A stretch of DNA of 64,000 nt from Dryomyza anilis (GCA_951804985.1 OX638133.1:27310963-27374962); one strand, 5' to 3'. Positions 1-11,720 are shown, counted from the stretch's first letter. The notes: generated by a model not told the origin, from the letters alone. Numbers and translations: made by a program.

Positions 1-420
1 TATGTTGTGAAAAATGTTAAATTTTATTGTTTAGGCAATCCTATTTGACATTTTATATTACCGTATGCCTTAATACACGATTTTTCTCAAAATACCATAG
101 CATTGACTTAGCAATTTCTGATTCCCTACGCCTCTTATATCGTCGAAAGTAGCGACTTTATTTCGGAGAACGCGATATCTTGACTTCCTCACAATTTCGT
201 CATATTTCAATGGAATTAATTATTTTTAAAAATTTTGTCAAGACATATATATTATTAATATAAAAAAGTAAAAAAAAAAGAAAGTGAGTTGAGTGATTTT
301 GGCCACTACATTTCATAGTGAAATATCTCTTAAACGAGAAATGCTAGAAACTCCGTTGATGACCCGTTTTAAAGCTACTAAGTGAAGCTTTTAATCGTGA
401 GATCTAAACGTCAAAATGTG
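1..420. other. gene-free AT-rich DNA
   Basis: I see no coding region, RNA gene or clear repeat boundary here. The stretch is AT-rich with short A and T runs. Confidence 0.5.
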
Positions 421-632
421 CACCCAGAAAAAATTCCCTCAAATCCCATTAAAATTGGTCAATAGGACAATTATTGATTTAATAGTATACAAAAAATAAA
501 TCTTCTCATATAAACTGAATGTCATAGTATTTTCTAGTATTTAATGGTATTTTCCGATTAAAATAATAATTTATCCTATTGACTATTTTTAATAGTAAAG
601 AACTATTATTTATATAGTATTTTTTCTGGGTG
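421..632. mobile_element. small inverted-repeat element with CACCCAG ends
   Basis: The ends are a perfect 14-bp inverted repeat, CACCCAGAAAAAAT at the left and its complement at the right. Inside, a second inverted pair (GGTCAATAGGA and its near-complement TCCTATTGACT) flanks a core built from TAGTATTT/TTTAATAGT variants in both orientations. The dinucleotide TG flanks both ends and may be a target duplication. There is no transposase. It resembles a MITE or foldback element; the superfamily is not recognised, but its ends match those of the 862-bp element at 41.5 kb. Confidence 0.65.
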
Positions 633-801
633 TGACAAGTCAGTAATTCAAATTTGATGTTCTTTAATATCACCCTTCTTTAAAATCGGAAAAAGGAACC
701 TACATTTTGGTTTATTTATTATAAATATTCGTACCGAGTTTCAAAATTATATTTTGATGGCAGCATATTTCAAAAAACTTTTTTTTTTAATATCTACATA
801 A
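633..801. other. spacer between two elements
   Basis: AT-rich sequence without a recognisable feature. Confidence 0.4.
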
Positions 802-1442
802 TCCCAGTCTGCCATTCGATATCGATTCGAGACTGTTCCGAGATGTCGAAGAATTTACTCGATCTCGATTACAATTTCGTATCGAATTGTTGTATTCGTT
901 CTAAGATGTACGCAGATATCGGTAGCGGCATAATAAAGTTTACTCGAAACGAGAAAAAAATTGATTCAGAAGTGGAACGCCGATAGTTTTTCTATCGTTT
1001 TTGCTTCACGTATCTCTATACGCTATCGAACTGACGATAGTAGCTGCTCGACATCACTAGAGGCATCGTTTTCGTTGAATTTTTGTTTCGCGTTAGTTGA
1101 CAAACATTTTAATAAATAGCATGTTGATAAAAAAATGTTTATTACAAAATTAATATAGAGTTCAAAACATACGATTTAAATAAAAAAAAATGTTTTGCGG
1201 AAAGTTTAGTAAATAAATCTAGTATCAAAACGATAGTATCGCTTAAAAGTTACCTGAAGCAAGAATCTGCAATCGAGCACAGCTCTCGTTGAAACGATTG
1301 TCGAGTATCGACTTACGCGATTTCACACCTATTTTGATATCGCATATCGTTTTTGAATCGAAAAACATTGCGAATTTTTCTATCGCAGGTAGTTCGAGAA
1401 AACTTCTATCTTCGAAGAGCTCCGAGACATGGCAGACTGGGA
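802..1442. mobile_element. inverted-repeat element with CCCAG ends and ATCGAT-type core
   Basis: A perfect 14-bp terminal inverted repeat, TCCCAGTCTGCCAT, bounds 641 bp. The core is packed with variants of TATCGAT, CGATAG and TCTCGA in both orientations, far more than the AT-rich surroundings would give. There is no open reading frame of note. No clean target-site duplication is visible. It is probably a non-autonomous DNA transposon. The dense TATCGATA-like words also resemble DREF/BEAF binding sites, but that is likely a by-product of motif amplification. Confidence 0.6.
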
Positions 1443-1744
1443 AAATATGAATCTTTTTTTATTCGTATAAATAATAGTAAAATGGAGAATTTTAAACTGT
1501 AACAAATTCTCCAATCGAAGACCCGTTTAGAACCACATTGAAACAATCACAAGGGATAGTGTATTTATCCTAAATGTACTTTTGGAATTCTTTGCAAATT
1601 TGCACTGGTTTTAGTTCTCATCGAAATCCAAACAGTACACTGAGGGAAAAAATTAATAAAATGAAATAAAAAAATAATAAATTTAAATACTTTTTAAACT
1701 ATTTATTTCGTTTAAAGCAGGATAGCAACAGAATACAGAACTTT

Positions 1745-2530
1745 ATACAGGTGGTTTGGTTCATTGATGTTAATAATTCAGGGGGTCTATGACTCAAAAA
1801 AGTAAGAACATGTTATTAAAAACAATGTAGCCGTGGTAGCTCAGTGGTTAGTGCGTTGGACTGCGAGACGAAAGGTCCCCGGTTCAAGACTGGGCTGGGG
1901 CTAACAACATCTTTTCATAGAAACATTTTTCTATACCGCGCTACCTCTCGGCAGTAAATGGCAAAACTACGAGAGTAAAACATTGCATATGAAAACTCTC
2001 ACCCGCCGTTCGGATTCGGCAATAAACTGTAGGTGTCACCACTTTGAGTACAAATATAACACGCACAGAGCAAAATGGTGAGAGAGCTCGGACTAAGTAC
2101 TTATAAGACTGAGGGCCAAACTATTATTGTTATTATTAAAAACAATTTCCAATTCTGCATCCAGTTTAAGAAACAGGGTGTTTAAGAATAGCATATTACT
2201 GACATAACCTAGTCGAGAAAATTGATTATATAGTATAATCTGTTGATAAATTAATATACATGCTTCTTTTGGGCTTTAGACAATTAAATTACCTTTCCAA
2301 TGGTATATCACATCTTTGAACCCCATGATTCTTGCTGTTTTAAAACGTACGTAAATTTAAAATTTACAAAAATAAAAATTCTAATTTTTACTTTGTCATT
2401 GATTTTCTCAAAATTTCGTTAACGATCACCACATTTTTTCTAATTTATAATGATAGACCAGTTCATTCCCAGTATTTTCTAATCAATCACAATAATTTTA
2501 ACTTGGTAAAAAATACTGCAGAAATGACAC
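1745..2530 (+). repeat. dispersed repeat, copy 1, split by a SINE
   Basis: This sequence realigns with 57.42-57.92 kb along its whole length apart from the SINE at 1827-2132. Shared landmarks are GGTTTGGTTCAT, the ATCCAGTTTAAGA / ACCCAGTTTAAGA stretch, CAATTAAATT followed by CCTTTCCAATGGTATATCAC, and TTGATTTTCTCAAAAT. The two copies differ at many positions, so the family is old. It carries no coding sequence, and its class is unknown. Confidence 0.7.
1827..2132 (+). mobile_element. tRNA-derived SINE, copy 1
   Basis: The 5' end is tRNA-like. It has an internal A box (TAGCTCAGTGG, fitting TRGCNNAGYNGG) and a B box (GGTTCAAGACT), followed by a non-tRNA body and a tail of TTATTG/TTATTA units. 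A 14-bp target duplication, TTATTAAAAACAAT, lies at 1813-1826 and 2133-2146. The body matches two minus-strand copies near 20.2 and 55 kb. RNA polymerase III transcription and LINE-driven mobilisation are expected for such elements. The head may derive from tRNA-Arg, but the anticodon stem is degenerate, so this is uncertain. Confidence 0.85.
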
Positions 2531-2913
2531 GGTGCGACACCAAAAATACACAAGAACTCCGAGCTATATGGATAGGTATGGAAAAGCAATGAAAATCCTC
2601 ATTTACAGAATGTCTATATCACTTAGAGTTTTTTTTTATTTGCACTTCTGTGTGCACATTCGTATTTTTCCTACCTTGAGTTACTTATGTAATTAAAACT
2701 CAGCATCTACGGAAGTTATTTTAAAAGTGTTGGAAGAAGACAATAATTTCGAAAGAGTTGAAAAATAATTTATTAAAGTGTTCACAGAAAAAAAAGATTC
2801 CCTGTTTTTATGAATTCGTACATTTATTTTATGTATTTGGTCGAGTTTCTCAATCAAGGACCAATTTCATCGTATTAATGTATTAAATCCATATTTTCTA
2901 CAATACATATACT
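2531..2913. other. gene-free AT-rich DNA
   Basis: No gene, RNA or bounded repeat recognised. Confidence 0.4.
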
Positions 2914-3628
2914 TCCCAGCCGGCCAAACTATCATAAACGATATCGTAAATAATAGCAAATATTCGTAAAAAATGAATAAAATAATCGTATACGAGAATC
3001 GTAAATGATTCGAAAACGCACACAGTTTCGTTCTTAATTTGTCCATCGTAACGAGGTATCATAAGCGAACTAAAAACACTCACATATGATAAATTTTCGA
3101 ACGTTTATGATCGTACAATACGATTATATACTCGTTACAAACGATCTTTTTAGTTCGTAAACGAACTCGTTTTTAATATTTTTTACGATTCAATTTTAAT
3201 CGTAAATGATAATAATTTTTAACTCTATTAAGAGCTTTTTCCTACCTTTTTAACGATAAAAAAAAATTAAGTAAATACATTTCGTTTTTATATTAAGTTC
3301 TCAAATGCATTTACTTACTTTTTAATTACAGCAAATGATTTAAAATTTTCAGCAAAACAATTCTTTTAATCTTGTTAAAAATATTAAGCGTTTCTTGAGT
3401 TTTTTTTAGATAAATTTTTGATTAGAAAAACAATTATAAAATTTGACAATCTTTTTTTACGATATAAATACTCGAAAAATACGAGTCATCGTTATTTACG
3501 AGCAAAAATGATTAGTTTTTATCATCGTTTTTTACGAGCAAAATGATCGAAATTTGTAATTATTTTGAATCGCCAAACAATCTTAATTTACGATAATCAT
3601 AAAAAATGTGTGTAGGTGCCGACTGGGT
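2914..3628. mobile_element. inverted-repeat element with CCCAGYCGGC ends
   Basis: The left end reads CCCAGCCGGCC, and the complement of the right end reads CCCAGTCGGCACC, giving a 10-bp imperfect terminal repeat related to that of the 802-1442 element. The 0.7 kb core is made of TCGTAAATGAT / ATAATCGTA / TTTACGA variants in both orientations. There is no coding sequence. It is interpreted as a non-autonomous DNA element; no target duplication could be recognised. Confidence 0.55.
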
Positions 3629-3736
3629 TATTACCTTACATTACCATTTTTTTTTTGCCTACATACCAGGTCTCCTCCGACACCCGCCATTCGCTAATTT
3701 CAGTTATTAGGCAATAATTTTATTAATATATATTAA

Positions 3737-3970
3737 GGGTGTGTGCGAGTTCGACTAAATTGCTGACTAAACTAAATTTTGTCGGTAATGCAGCGTTTAC
3801 TTTTAAAATTAGCAAATTTTCGAGCAAACAAAATTGAACTAAATTGGAAGACAGCAAACAGACTTATGATAATCGATTTATTAGATACTTTAACAATTAC
3901 CGAATGGCGATCGAATCAAAACTCGTACAATTTAGTTTATTTAGCAATTTAGTCAAACTCGCACACACCC
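3737..3970. mobile_element. Harbinger-like MITE
   Basis: The 234-bp element starts GGGTGTGTGCGAGTT and ends with the complement, an inverted repeat of about 27 bp with one mismatch. It is flanked by TAA on both sides. Three-base TWA target duplications and G-rich termini are typical of PIF/Harbinger MITEs. No transposase is present, so it would depend on a partner elsewhere. Confidence 0.7.
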
Positions 3971-4179
3971 TAAATATTATTTGTATATTCGCGTGAAAAT
4001 ATTCGATTTCAAATATTTTCGATTATATTTGTAATATATATTCGAATATATAGTTTGTTCCAAAACCAAATATTCCATATACACAAACCAACTCCATAAG
4101 CACTTCACAAACTCCAAATTAGAAAGTTTTATATTTATATAACACATAAAATATATCTATCTGCCCATTAAGCAATTTA

Positions 4180-5420
4180 GGAGCGCTCTGAAATTGGAGT
4201 CATAAAGGAGACAAATTTTTGAGAATAATAACTCTTTTCATTTAAGACTGTTTTCGGAACTTTCAAAAATATTACTCATAAAAGATTCATATTTAGGAGT
4301 TATTTAGGAGCCCTCATAATTAGACATAAAAAATAAAATTGTTTCTGAGCGCTCATAAAAGTTCTATGTTTCAGAATGTTTTAGGAACGCTCCATATTTT
4401 ACTCATAAAAGAGTCCCATTCAAGAGCACTTTAGGAGCCCCCCTCAAATCAAACTCATAAAATCATCAAATTTAAGAGTATTTAAGGAGCACTCAGAAAA
4501 GGGAGTCATAAAAGTATCTTATTTATGCTGGCTTTAGGAGCCTACTGTTTAAATAAAATTGATATACTTATATTCGTTTTGAATTTGAAATCAAATGAAA
4601 AATAATAAAATATTAGTGTAAATTCAACAGACAAATTAAATGAATTTTTTGAAATGAATGCATTGTCTCACGGATGACTGGACTAAGATAAACATGAACT
4701 GTACCATGTTGGATTAATTTCAGACACATTCTATATTTCTGAAGAAAGAAAAAACCCAAAAATTGAGCAATTGTGGTGTCTGGAAATTCTCAAAAATGTG
4801 AATGTTTTAAGAATAATTTAAATTGATCAAAAATACGCGAATTTTTGCGCTCTTTAAAGCGTGTGCACTACCCAAGTTTCTGTAGCCTTTTTAGGATCTT
4901 TTCAGTGCTCAAATATGAGTGTTTTAGGAATAATAAAAGTGGCAGAAATATGAAGGTTTTTGGGCTCATAAAATGGTGCTTTCTACCCAGGGGTTGGGAG
5001 CTTTTTTGGACTCTTTTTAGAGCTTAAATATGAGTGTTTTAGGAGTAATAAAAGTGTCAGAAATATGAAAATTTTTGGGCTCATAAAATTAGCCCAAAAC
5101 CCCCTAGGTTGAGACCCAGGGGTTGGGAGTCTTTATGGACTCTTTTAAATCCTCCTATATGAGTATTTAAGGAGTTATAAAAGTGTCAGAAATATGAGGG
5201 TTTTTGGGCTCATAAAATGGTGCCCGCTACCCAGGGGTTGGGAGCCTTTTTGGGCACTTTTTAGTGCTTAAATATGAGTGTTTTAGGTGTAATAAAAGAG
5301 TCAGAAATATGAGGGTTTTTGGGCTCATAAAATGGGGCCCTCTACTCAGGAGCCTTTTTGGACTCTTTTAAGTGCTCATATATGAGGGTAACACTCATAA
5401 ATATGACACATTTAGAAGTC
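4180..5420 (+). repeat. degenerate tandem repeat with about 115-bp units
   Basis: From about 4846 to 5410 the phrase TTTTTGGGCTCATAAAAT recurs at 4961, 5076, 5205 and 5320. This gives about 115-bp spacing with one unit enlarged by 14 bp. Each unit also carries ACCCAGGGGTTGGGAG and an AAATATGAGTGTTTTAGG-type segment. The preceding 600 bp contains looser AGGAGC and CTCATAAAA words that look like older, scrambled versions. No protein gene is supported. Confidence 0.75.
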
Positions 5421-5559
5421 TTAAAAGACACAAAATGTTTGCTGGAATACATTCCGCTGAAAGCGAATGTATAATGACATTTTATCGGAACCTAATGTGA
5501 AGTTGTTCTCGTTGCTGTGCTATTACTACCAGGAGAGAAGTTATTCTAGAATAGATTGC

Positions 5560-6230
5560 TATGGAATTGGATGGAGATACAGATCTCCAGTAAAACTAGT
5601 CAAAACTAGTCGAGAACTGGTAGGTTACTTGTAGGGATTTAAAGAGTAGGTTCCTACCAGTAAAACTAGTCGAAAACTGGTCAAAAACTTGTTTCGTACC
5701 AGTAAAACCAGTCAAAACTGGTAGGTTACTAGTAGGGCATTGTAGAGTAGTTCCCTACCAGTAAAACTAGTCGAAAACTGGTCTCTTACCAGTAAAACTA
5801 GTCAAAAGCTGGTCGGTTACTAGTAGGGATTTGAATATTAGTAAAACTAGTCGAAAACTGGTAGGAATTTAGGTCGTACCAGTAAAAGTAGTCAAAAACT
5901 GGTTTCTTACCAGTAAAACTAGTCAAAAACTGGTCTCTTACCAGTAAAACTAGTCAAAAACTGGTAGGTTACTAGTAAACTGTAATATCCCTATATAAGT
6001 GGTAAGTTACTGGTCAGTTTGTGGCAAGTTTTTGGACAGTTTTTGACCAGATACTGGCTAGTTTACCGCCCAGAAACCGAAGAGTTTTACTGGTTAGTTT
6101 CTGGAAGGAAAATGCGTGATATCACTTGCGAGTAACTGGTAAGTTTACCTGCCAGAAACTAGACAAGTGACTAGTGATACTGGCTAGATACTTGTAGGAC
6201 ACTAGTAAGAATTGTTGCTTGGGTAGTTCG
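5560..6230. repeat. island of ACCAGTAAAACTAGT motif
   Basis: Variants of ACCAGTAAAACTAGTC and AAAACTGGTAGGTTACT repeat roughly every 30-60 bases. Toward the right end they appear in the opposite orientation (GTTTCTGG, TAGTTTACCGCCCAG). A smaller patch of the same motif lies near 46.83-46.97 kb. It is a locally amplified short palindromic motif with no coding potential. Confidence 0.7.
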
Positions 6231-6508
6231 TATAACTGGATTAATTTATGTTATCAAGACATCATCACACAGAGATCACTGATGCACTGATACTATGCTA
6301 CATATATCCGAAACGATCCGTATGTGTTATGTTTTCAATTTGTTGTTGTTGTTTCTTCGAAACGCTCTCAACCGAACTTAAGCAAAATCTGGACTTAAGT
6401 CTCTCCCAGAATACATATGATAAGTAGTGGGTGAGAACGGCTTAAAAAAACCAATGTAATTTTCTCAAAAACGTTACGTTATAGAAAAAAAAAGTGAAAA
6501 GTGAATAT

Positions 6509-8155
6509 CGTCACTGTCATGCCAAAGGGGCGAATGTGCATTTTTAAAAATGTTGGGAAATCAAATTTTAAAGTTTGAAGTAGAGTAGGGAGCGCGTGCC
6601 GTGCTTTTTTCGTGTCACGCCCGAAAAACTGAGCTCGTGCGTGCAAATCTCCGTGCGTGCTAGTTGCTGTCGTGCCCGTGCGTGTCAGTGCCTCCAAAAT
6701 CAGGCACGCGCCCATTAAAGATTTTTTACTTACTTTTTTACTTACTTCCAGCTTCTGAAAATAAAAATTTCGTGGTATTTTAACCTTTTCTTAATATCTG
6801 TTGTTTTAGTTTTACATATGGATTTAAGAGAATAAAACAGTAACAAACCTAATTTTTAAATTATTTATTACAGGAACTAAAACCTATTGGAATATCGGAT
6901 CCGGTTCCAAGATTTTTAAAATTGTGGTTTCGGTTTCGATTCCGGTTCCAATGAAGAAAGTAAATGGGTTTTGATTCCGGTTCCATACATTTCTATTAAC
7001 GGTTCTGATTCCGCTTCTTTGTGTTCCCTGACAGGGACTATAATATCTGTTTCTCTTCTGGTTCCGATATTTTTAAAATAGCGGTACCGATTCCAACCAG
7101 AAACGGTTCCGATTCCAGTTCCCGGTCAACACATTTTTAATAACGATTCTTGTTCCAAAAATCTTAACGATTCCGGTATTATTTTTCACTTTTCGTTTGC
7201 TTTTTCATGTTTTTCCATGTTTTTTCGTGTTTTTCCATGTTTTTTCGTGTTTTTCCGTGTTTTCTCGTGTTTCTTCGTGTCTTTTAAAATCCCGTGTTTA
7301 ATCGTGCTTCTCGTGCGTGCCTGTAAATTTGCTCGTCGGGCTCGTGCTCGTGCGTGTCACCTATCAGCGTGCCCGTGCGTGTCCATGCCCAGTTTAAAGT
7401 GTTTTAAAAATTAGCAAAATTTATATTTTTTTCAATTTTTTCTGTTATTTTGGTTTATTCGTCAATTATTATAACGTATATAAAATATCTTTAAATTTGG
7501 ACAACCTACTGAATTATAAATACGGATTTTGTAAGGCTATATACTGATCAAAACGCAAATATTTTTGTTTTTTATACAATAACTTTTTATTAGCGCAAGA
7601 TAAAATAGTAGTTTAGAGACATTAATTGTTTGTTTTTAAAGCACCTATCGATCTGCATCATTAATTGAAAATATTTTGCCAAACATTAATTTGCCATTCG
7701 TTATTTGCAGGAAAAAAATGTTTGGCAAAATATTGTTAAATAATGATGCCAATCGACAGGTGCTTTAAAAACGAACAATTAATACATTTACACCACTATT
7801 TTATCTTGCGAAGAAATTGGAAAAATTGAAAATCTTGTCATGCCAAAAGGGCGAATCTTTTCGTTTTTTCGCCATAACTTTTTATTGGTATAAGTTAAAA
7901 TAGTAGTGTAAGGGCATTTATTATTTGCTTTCAAAGCACCTATCGATCTGCAATGGTACAAGATAAAATAGTGATGTGAAGGTACTAATTGTTTGTTTTA
8001 AAAGCACCTATCGATCTGCGTCATTAATTAAAAATATTTTTCCAAACATTGTTATTTGCGTTTTGTCTTTTGTGGCTATAAATATCCAACAAAATGACAC
8101 GCGATTGTGGCACATCATACTTTTGCAAATTCGCCCCTGTGGTATGATAGTGACG
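6509..8155. mobile_element. foldback element of the CGTCACTRTCATGCC family, copy 1
   Basis: The left end is CGTCACTGTCATGCCAAAGG and the right end is its near-complement. Both are flanked by ATAT. The interior holds shorter inverted pairs, for example GCACCTATCGATCTGC facing its complement across a short loop, so the element can form several successive hairpins. A separate 811-bp insertion occupies 6581-7391. No transposase is encoded. Related copies lie near 10.1, 10.7, 49.6, 61.1 and 62.0 kb. Confidence 0.75.
6581..7391. mobile_element. CGTG-rich insertion with 8-bp target duplication
   Basis: Compared with uninterrupted foldback copies, 811 bp have been inserted here. The flanks are GTTTGAAG (6573-6580) and GTTTAAAG (7392-7399), an 8-bp duplication with one mismatch. 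The ends are TAGAGTAGGG and the complement of TGGGCATGG, vaguely hAT-like. The outer parts are dense in CGTGCGTGCC words. The middle (about 6885-7180) is a different island of GGTTCCGATTCC words, possibly a further nested insertion. No coding region is supported. Confidence 0.5.
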
Positions 8156-8319
8156 ATATGTAGTCAAAACAAGCACCAGCGAATAATTTAGAATTGATGT
8201 ATAAGATATCCATGGCAAAAATCGTGTTGGGTAGTGTAATTAAAGACTCCAGTGGAAGAAGCGATTGAGCAAATTTTTTTTTGAAAATCGAGTTTTGTGT
8301 ATAAATTAAGTAATAAAAA

Positions 8320-8755
8320 AATATATGAAATAAAAAATATTTTTTTTAATATAAAACGTTTTTAATGTGAACTTTAATGTGAACTCTAACACAGCCCCAC
8401 GTTTCATTTCAAATCATACTTTAAATTCACCTTAAAAAGGTTTTATATAAAAAAATATTTTTTATTTCATATTTTTATTTTCCTTATTTTTTGTGTCAGT
8501 TTGATTTTCGTCTGACAATATTCGAAAGGCCTAATATTAATAAAGTGATATTTAATATGGAACCATGTCGATAGAACCATGATGAACCGGATGGCAATAA
8601 AACTATAATATTGCATTGTCATCCAGTTCGAGGAAATATTTAAAATCTCAAATCTGTAGCTCATCGCGAAGGTAGTTTAAAATCAATTACAAAATTTGTA
8701 CCGAACAGACAGACAAGAAAGCAACCCAATAAAAACGTTTTAAAAAATAAGTTAC
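8320..8755. repeat. dispersed repeat, copy 1 of pair with 59.6 kb
   Basis: The stretch matches 59.57-59.93 kb at several landmarks: TATAAAACGTTTTT, AATTCACCTTAAAAA, GTGTCAGTT, a CTCAAATCTGTAGCTCATCG-type phrase, and the end GACAAGAAAGCAACC. It contains inverted TATAAAACGTTTT segments. It has no coding sequence and its class is unknown. Confidence 0.6.
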
Positions 8756-8931
8756 GCAAAAAAACGTTAGTTATTTGCTATCACTTACCCATTTCTTCCA
8801 CTAAAGTGGAGTCTCCAATTATTGAATAAAAAATTGTCAATTGTCAATGAATAAATTGTCAATATTTATTTTTTTTTTTGAATTCATTAAAATGGAAATT
8901 TCAATTAGATAAAAGAAAATAAACAATAAAT

Positions 8932-9860
8932 TTAAAATTTATTAATATTAAATCTTTTAACGGCTTTCTTATTGGATCCATCGCTAAATTCTAAATAGTA
9001 CTTGCCGAGATTATTGCACAAACATGAAAATTCGGTGCTCTTAGTTAAATCATAGAAACCGCAATCAGATGCGGGGTTATCGCCTTTTGTGTACAATATC
9101 TGGTCAAGAAGATTCGTATAATCGTAATTGCAGGTTAAATGATAATACGGTTTATTTTCGCCAGCCCGAGAACATCTGCTATAGGCACAACCAACGCGAG
9201 TAGTACGTTCGTTTGTCATAGCCGTAAAGTGACCTGTTTCGGTTTTGGTATAAACACTCCTTACCATCGCAATTGCATCTGCCACATTTTTATGTTCCAC
9301 ATGCCAATTTTTTATGGCTAATATTAATTCGGACATGTCTGTCCTTCCTCGTCCCCATGAATAGCCCAGATTTTGACCGGAATATGGAAAACGCATCGTT
9401 GAATGGCAGTGATCATGCTTCAGGTGGCAACGTTTCACATGGACTAATGCAGTATATGCGAGTTCCTCGTCCCATGCCAATTCAGCCATTCGTATGGCCT
9501 TGGGATATGGTTTTCCACCACCATCCACAAGTTCGCCACAGGCAGTAGCATTGCGAGTTTCATTATGCTTTCTTAATATAAAATCTCTGATTCTTCGGGT
9601 CATCAGCATTTGCATCTCGACCTTACCAAGTTGGTCCTGCATTACACGAATTCAATTGGGATTTAAAATTGAAAAAAAAAAAACTATTCATTACTTACAA
9701 TTTGTTCTGGGTGGCACATCATCTGTAACGCAACGCTGCCCTTTTCTTTCAAGCAAAAGACGTCTTGCCACTTGCCTTTGCAATACTCGTACCCGGTCGT
9801 TTGATGCACAAACACAACGAAAGCAATTAGAATTCGCTGGAAATCTGGCTTAAAAATCAT
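8932..9860 (-). CDS. antigen-5-related CAP-superfamily secreted protein
   Basis: Two exons: 9699-9860 (54 codons, with the ATG at 9860) and 8932-9636 (234 codons plus TAA), joined in phase 0 by a 62-bp intron with GTAAGT and GCAG borders. The 288-residue product begins with a hydrophobic signal segment (about residues 9-23). It then shows CAP landmarks: HNETRNATACGE after a basic stretch, RMAELAWDEELAYTA, FPYSGQNLGYSW, HFTAMTNERTTRVGCAYSRC near 190-209, and HLTCNYDYTN near 220-229. Length and cysteine pattern fit fly Ag5r proteins, the family that includes insect venom allergen 5 homologues. Such fly proteins are usually secreted from gut, testis or gland; their biochemical role is poorly known. 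Transposon copies flank the gene on both sides. The first exon is the less certain part. Confidence 0.85.
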
Positions 9861-10080
9861 TTCGAATTTAATATGTGAAACAGTGAAATAATGAAGTTAA
9901 ATTAAAAATTCATTTGGATTGAAAATAATTTTAAAAGCACAACATGCTTGTAGTCATAAAATTTGTATGTTAAATTAAGGTAAACCAGTAGGTAATGGTC
10001 TCTACATTCATCGGGTCGCACCGCCAATACTTTTATGAATTAAATTTAAAAAAATATATTTTTAAGAGTTGAATATATAT
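9861..10080. other. 5' flank of the CAP gene
   Basis: AT-rich sequence immediately upstream of the start codon on the minus strand. No core promoter motif could be picked out with confidence. Confidence 0.3.
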
Positions 10081-10617
10081 CGTCACTATCATGCCAAGGG
10101 GGCGAGTCTTTTCGTTTTTTCGCCATAACTTTTTATTGGTATAAAATAAAATAGTAGTGTAAAGGCATTTATTATTTGTTTTCAAAGCACCTATCGAACT
10201 GCATCATTAATTAAAAATATTTTGCCAAACATTAATTTGCCATTTGTTATTTGCAAGAAAAAATTGTTGGCAAAATATTTATAATTATTGATGCAGATCG
10301 ATAGGTCCTTTAAAAGCAAACAATTAATGTCTCTACGTAACTATTTTATCTTGCGCTAATAAAAAGTTATAGTATAAAAAACAAAATATTTGCGTTTTGA
10401 TCGGGATATAGCCTCACAAAATCCGTATTTATAATTCATGTTATCCAAATTCAAAGATATTTTATACGCGTTATAACAATTGACGAATAAACCAAAATAA
10501 CAGAAAAAATTAAAAAAAATATAAATTTTGCTAATTTTTAAAGCACTTCAAACTTGAAAATTTGATTTACCAACATTTTTCAAAATGCACATTCGCCCCT
10601 TTGGCATGACAGTGAAG
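10081..10617. mobile_element. foldback element of the CGTCACTRTCATGCC family, copy 2
   Basis: It starts CGTCACTATCATGCCAAGG and ends with the near-complement of the same sequence (GGCATGACAGTGAAG). Internally, GCACCTATCGAACTGCATC faces ATGCAGATCGATAGGTCC around a loop containing TTTGCCATTTGTTATTTGC. It is the most compact copy here, at 537 bp. No protein is encoded. Confidence 0.75.
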
Positions 10618-10652
10618 ATTAATTTTATTTTTCAGCAGTTAACATGACATAT

Positions 10653-11080
10653 CGTTACTATCATGCCAAAGGGGCGATTGTGTAATTTTTGACATTATCG
10701 TTTTTTAAAATTTTTAAATGTAGTTTTTCCTCAAATATAGTATGCCAAAATCGTGTGTGGTATAATTGAATATTTCTAGCCACAAAAGAGAGCGAATCGT
10801 TTCGTTTGTTTGCCATTACTTTTTATTGGTATAAGATAAAATAGTGCTCCTATCGAGCATCATCATTATTTTAAAATATTTTTTTAATTTTTATTATTTG
10901 CAAGCAAATGTTTGACAAATTATTTTTAAATAATAGCTGTGTTTTTTTCATAATTTAAATAAATCTATCTAGCTCAAATTTGTTTTTGTTTTGCGTATAA
11001 ATTTTGTTCCGGCTCAAATTTAAATTATGAAAAAAACACAGCTAATGATGTCAATCGATAGGTGTTTTAAAATTAGCACG
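10653..11080. mobile_element. partial foldback element, copy 3
   Basis: The left terminus CGTTACTATCATGCC and the inner hairpin arms are present, but the right terminus is not found. The copy is decayed and is interrupted by a 109-bp MITE at 10935-11043. Confidence 0.6.
10935..11043. mobile_element. 109-bp MITE nested in a foldback copy
   Basis: A 26-bp perfect terminal inverted repeat begins AGCTGTGTTTTTTTCATAAT. The flanks are AAT on both sides. Intact foldback copies read AAATAATGATG at the equivalent point, so AAT is a true target duplication. Confidence 0.75.
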
Positions 11081-11720
11081 TTTTTGAATAAATAAAATTA
11101 TGTTTTCTTTTATTTTAAATTGTATTTTTATTGTTAATAAAAATTTGAATATTATAAACTATTTTATTTTTATAAAATATAAATACTTGTTACATTAAAT
11201 ACTCGTTAAGTAGAATGAATACTCGGTAAGCTCAATACTTGGTAAGTTGAATATTCGTTAAGCTAAATACTCTGGTGAAATGCAGCAATAATCTTGACAA
11301 CTGAACTGAATTGAAATTATTTTAGAAAATAAAACAATATAGAATGTTCAAAAACAAATAAATTGGGAAAATGTCTGTGCAACAAAATATGAAATATTTT
11401 AAGTGCAAAACTACACTATAAAAAATATATATATTAAAAATAAGAATAATAATTACAAATTACAGAATGAGCAGCATAAATATTAAACGACAACTATAAC
11501 AAAACGTGGAAAATGTTTTGTACATAGTATTAATTCTTTTTACGATTCTTTTTTTCATTATTTGCGGTCACTTTGACCGGTGGTATGTAAATTTTACACT
11601 CAACATAAAAGACTTAAATCTTAATAAAAAACAATAAAAAAAAAACAAATGTCAAACGAATGCGCCTGCAATTCAATAAACCATTATGTCTTACTGACAG
11701 ACTCTACTCTAAGCTGCCCT
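11081..11720. other. 3' flank of scraps
   Basis: AT-rich DNA downstream of the scraps stop codon on the minus strand. Several AATAAA hexamers occur on that strand, so the poly(A) site cannot be fixed. No other gene was found. Confidence 0.4.

Noticed and set aside
1827..1905. A tRNA gene
   Set aside because: A and B boxes are present, but the anticodon and acceptor stems do not pair well, and it is the head of a SINE with matching copies.
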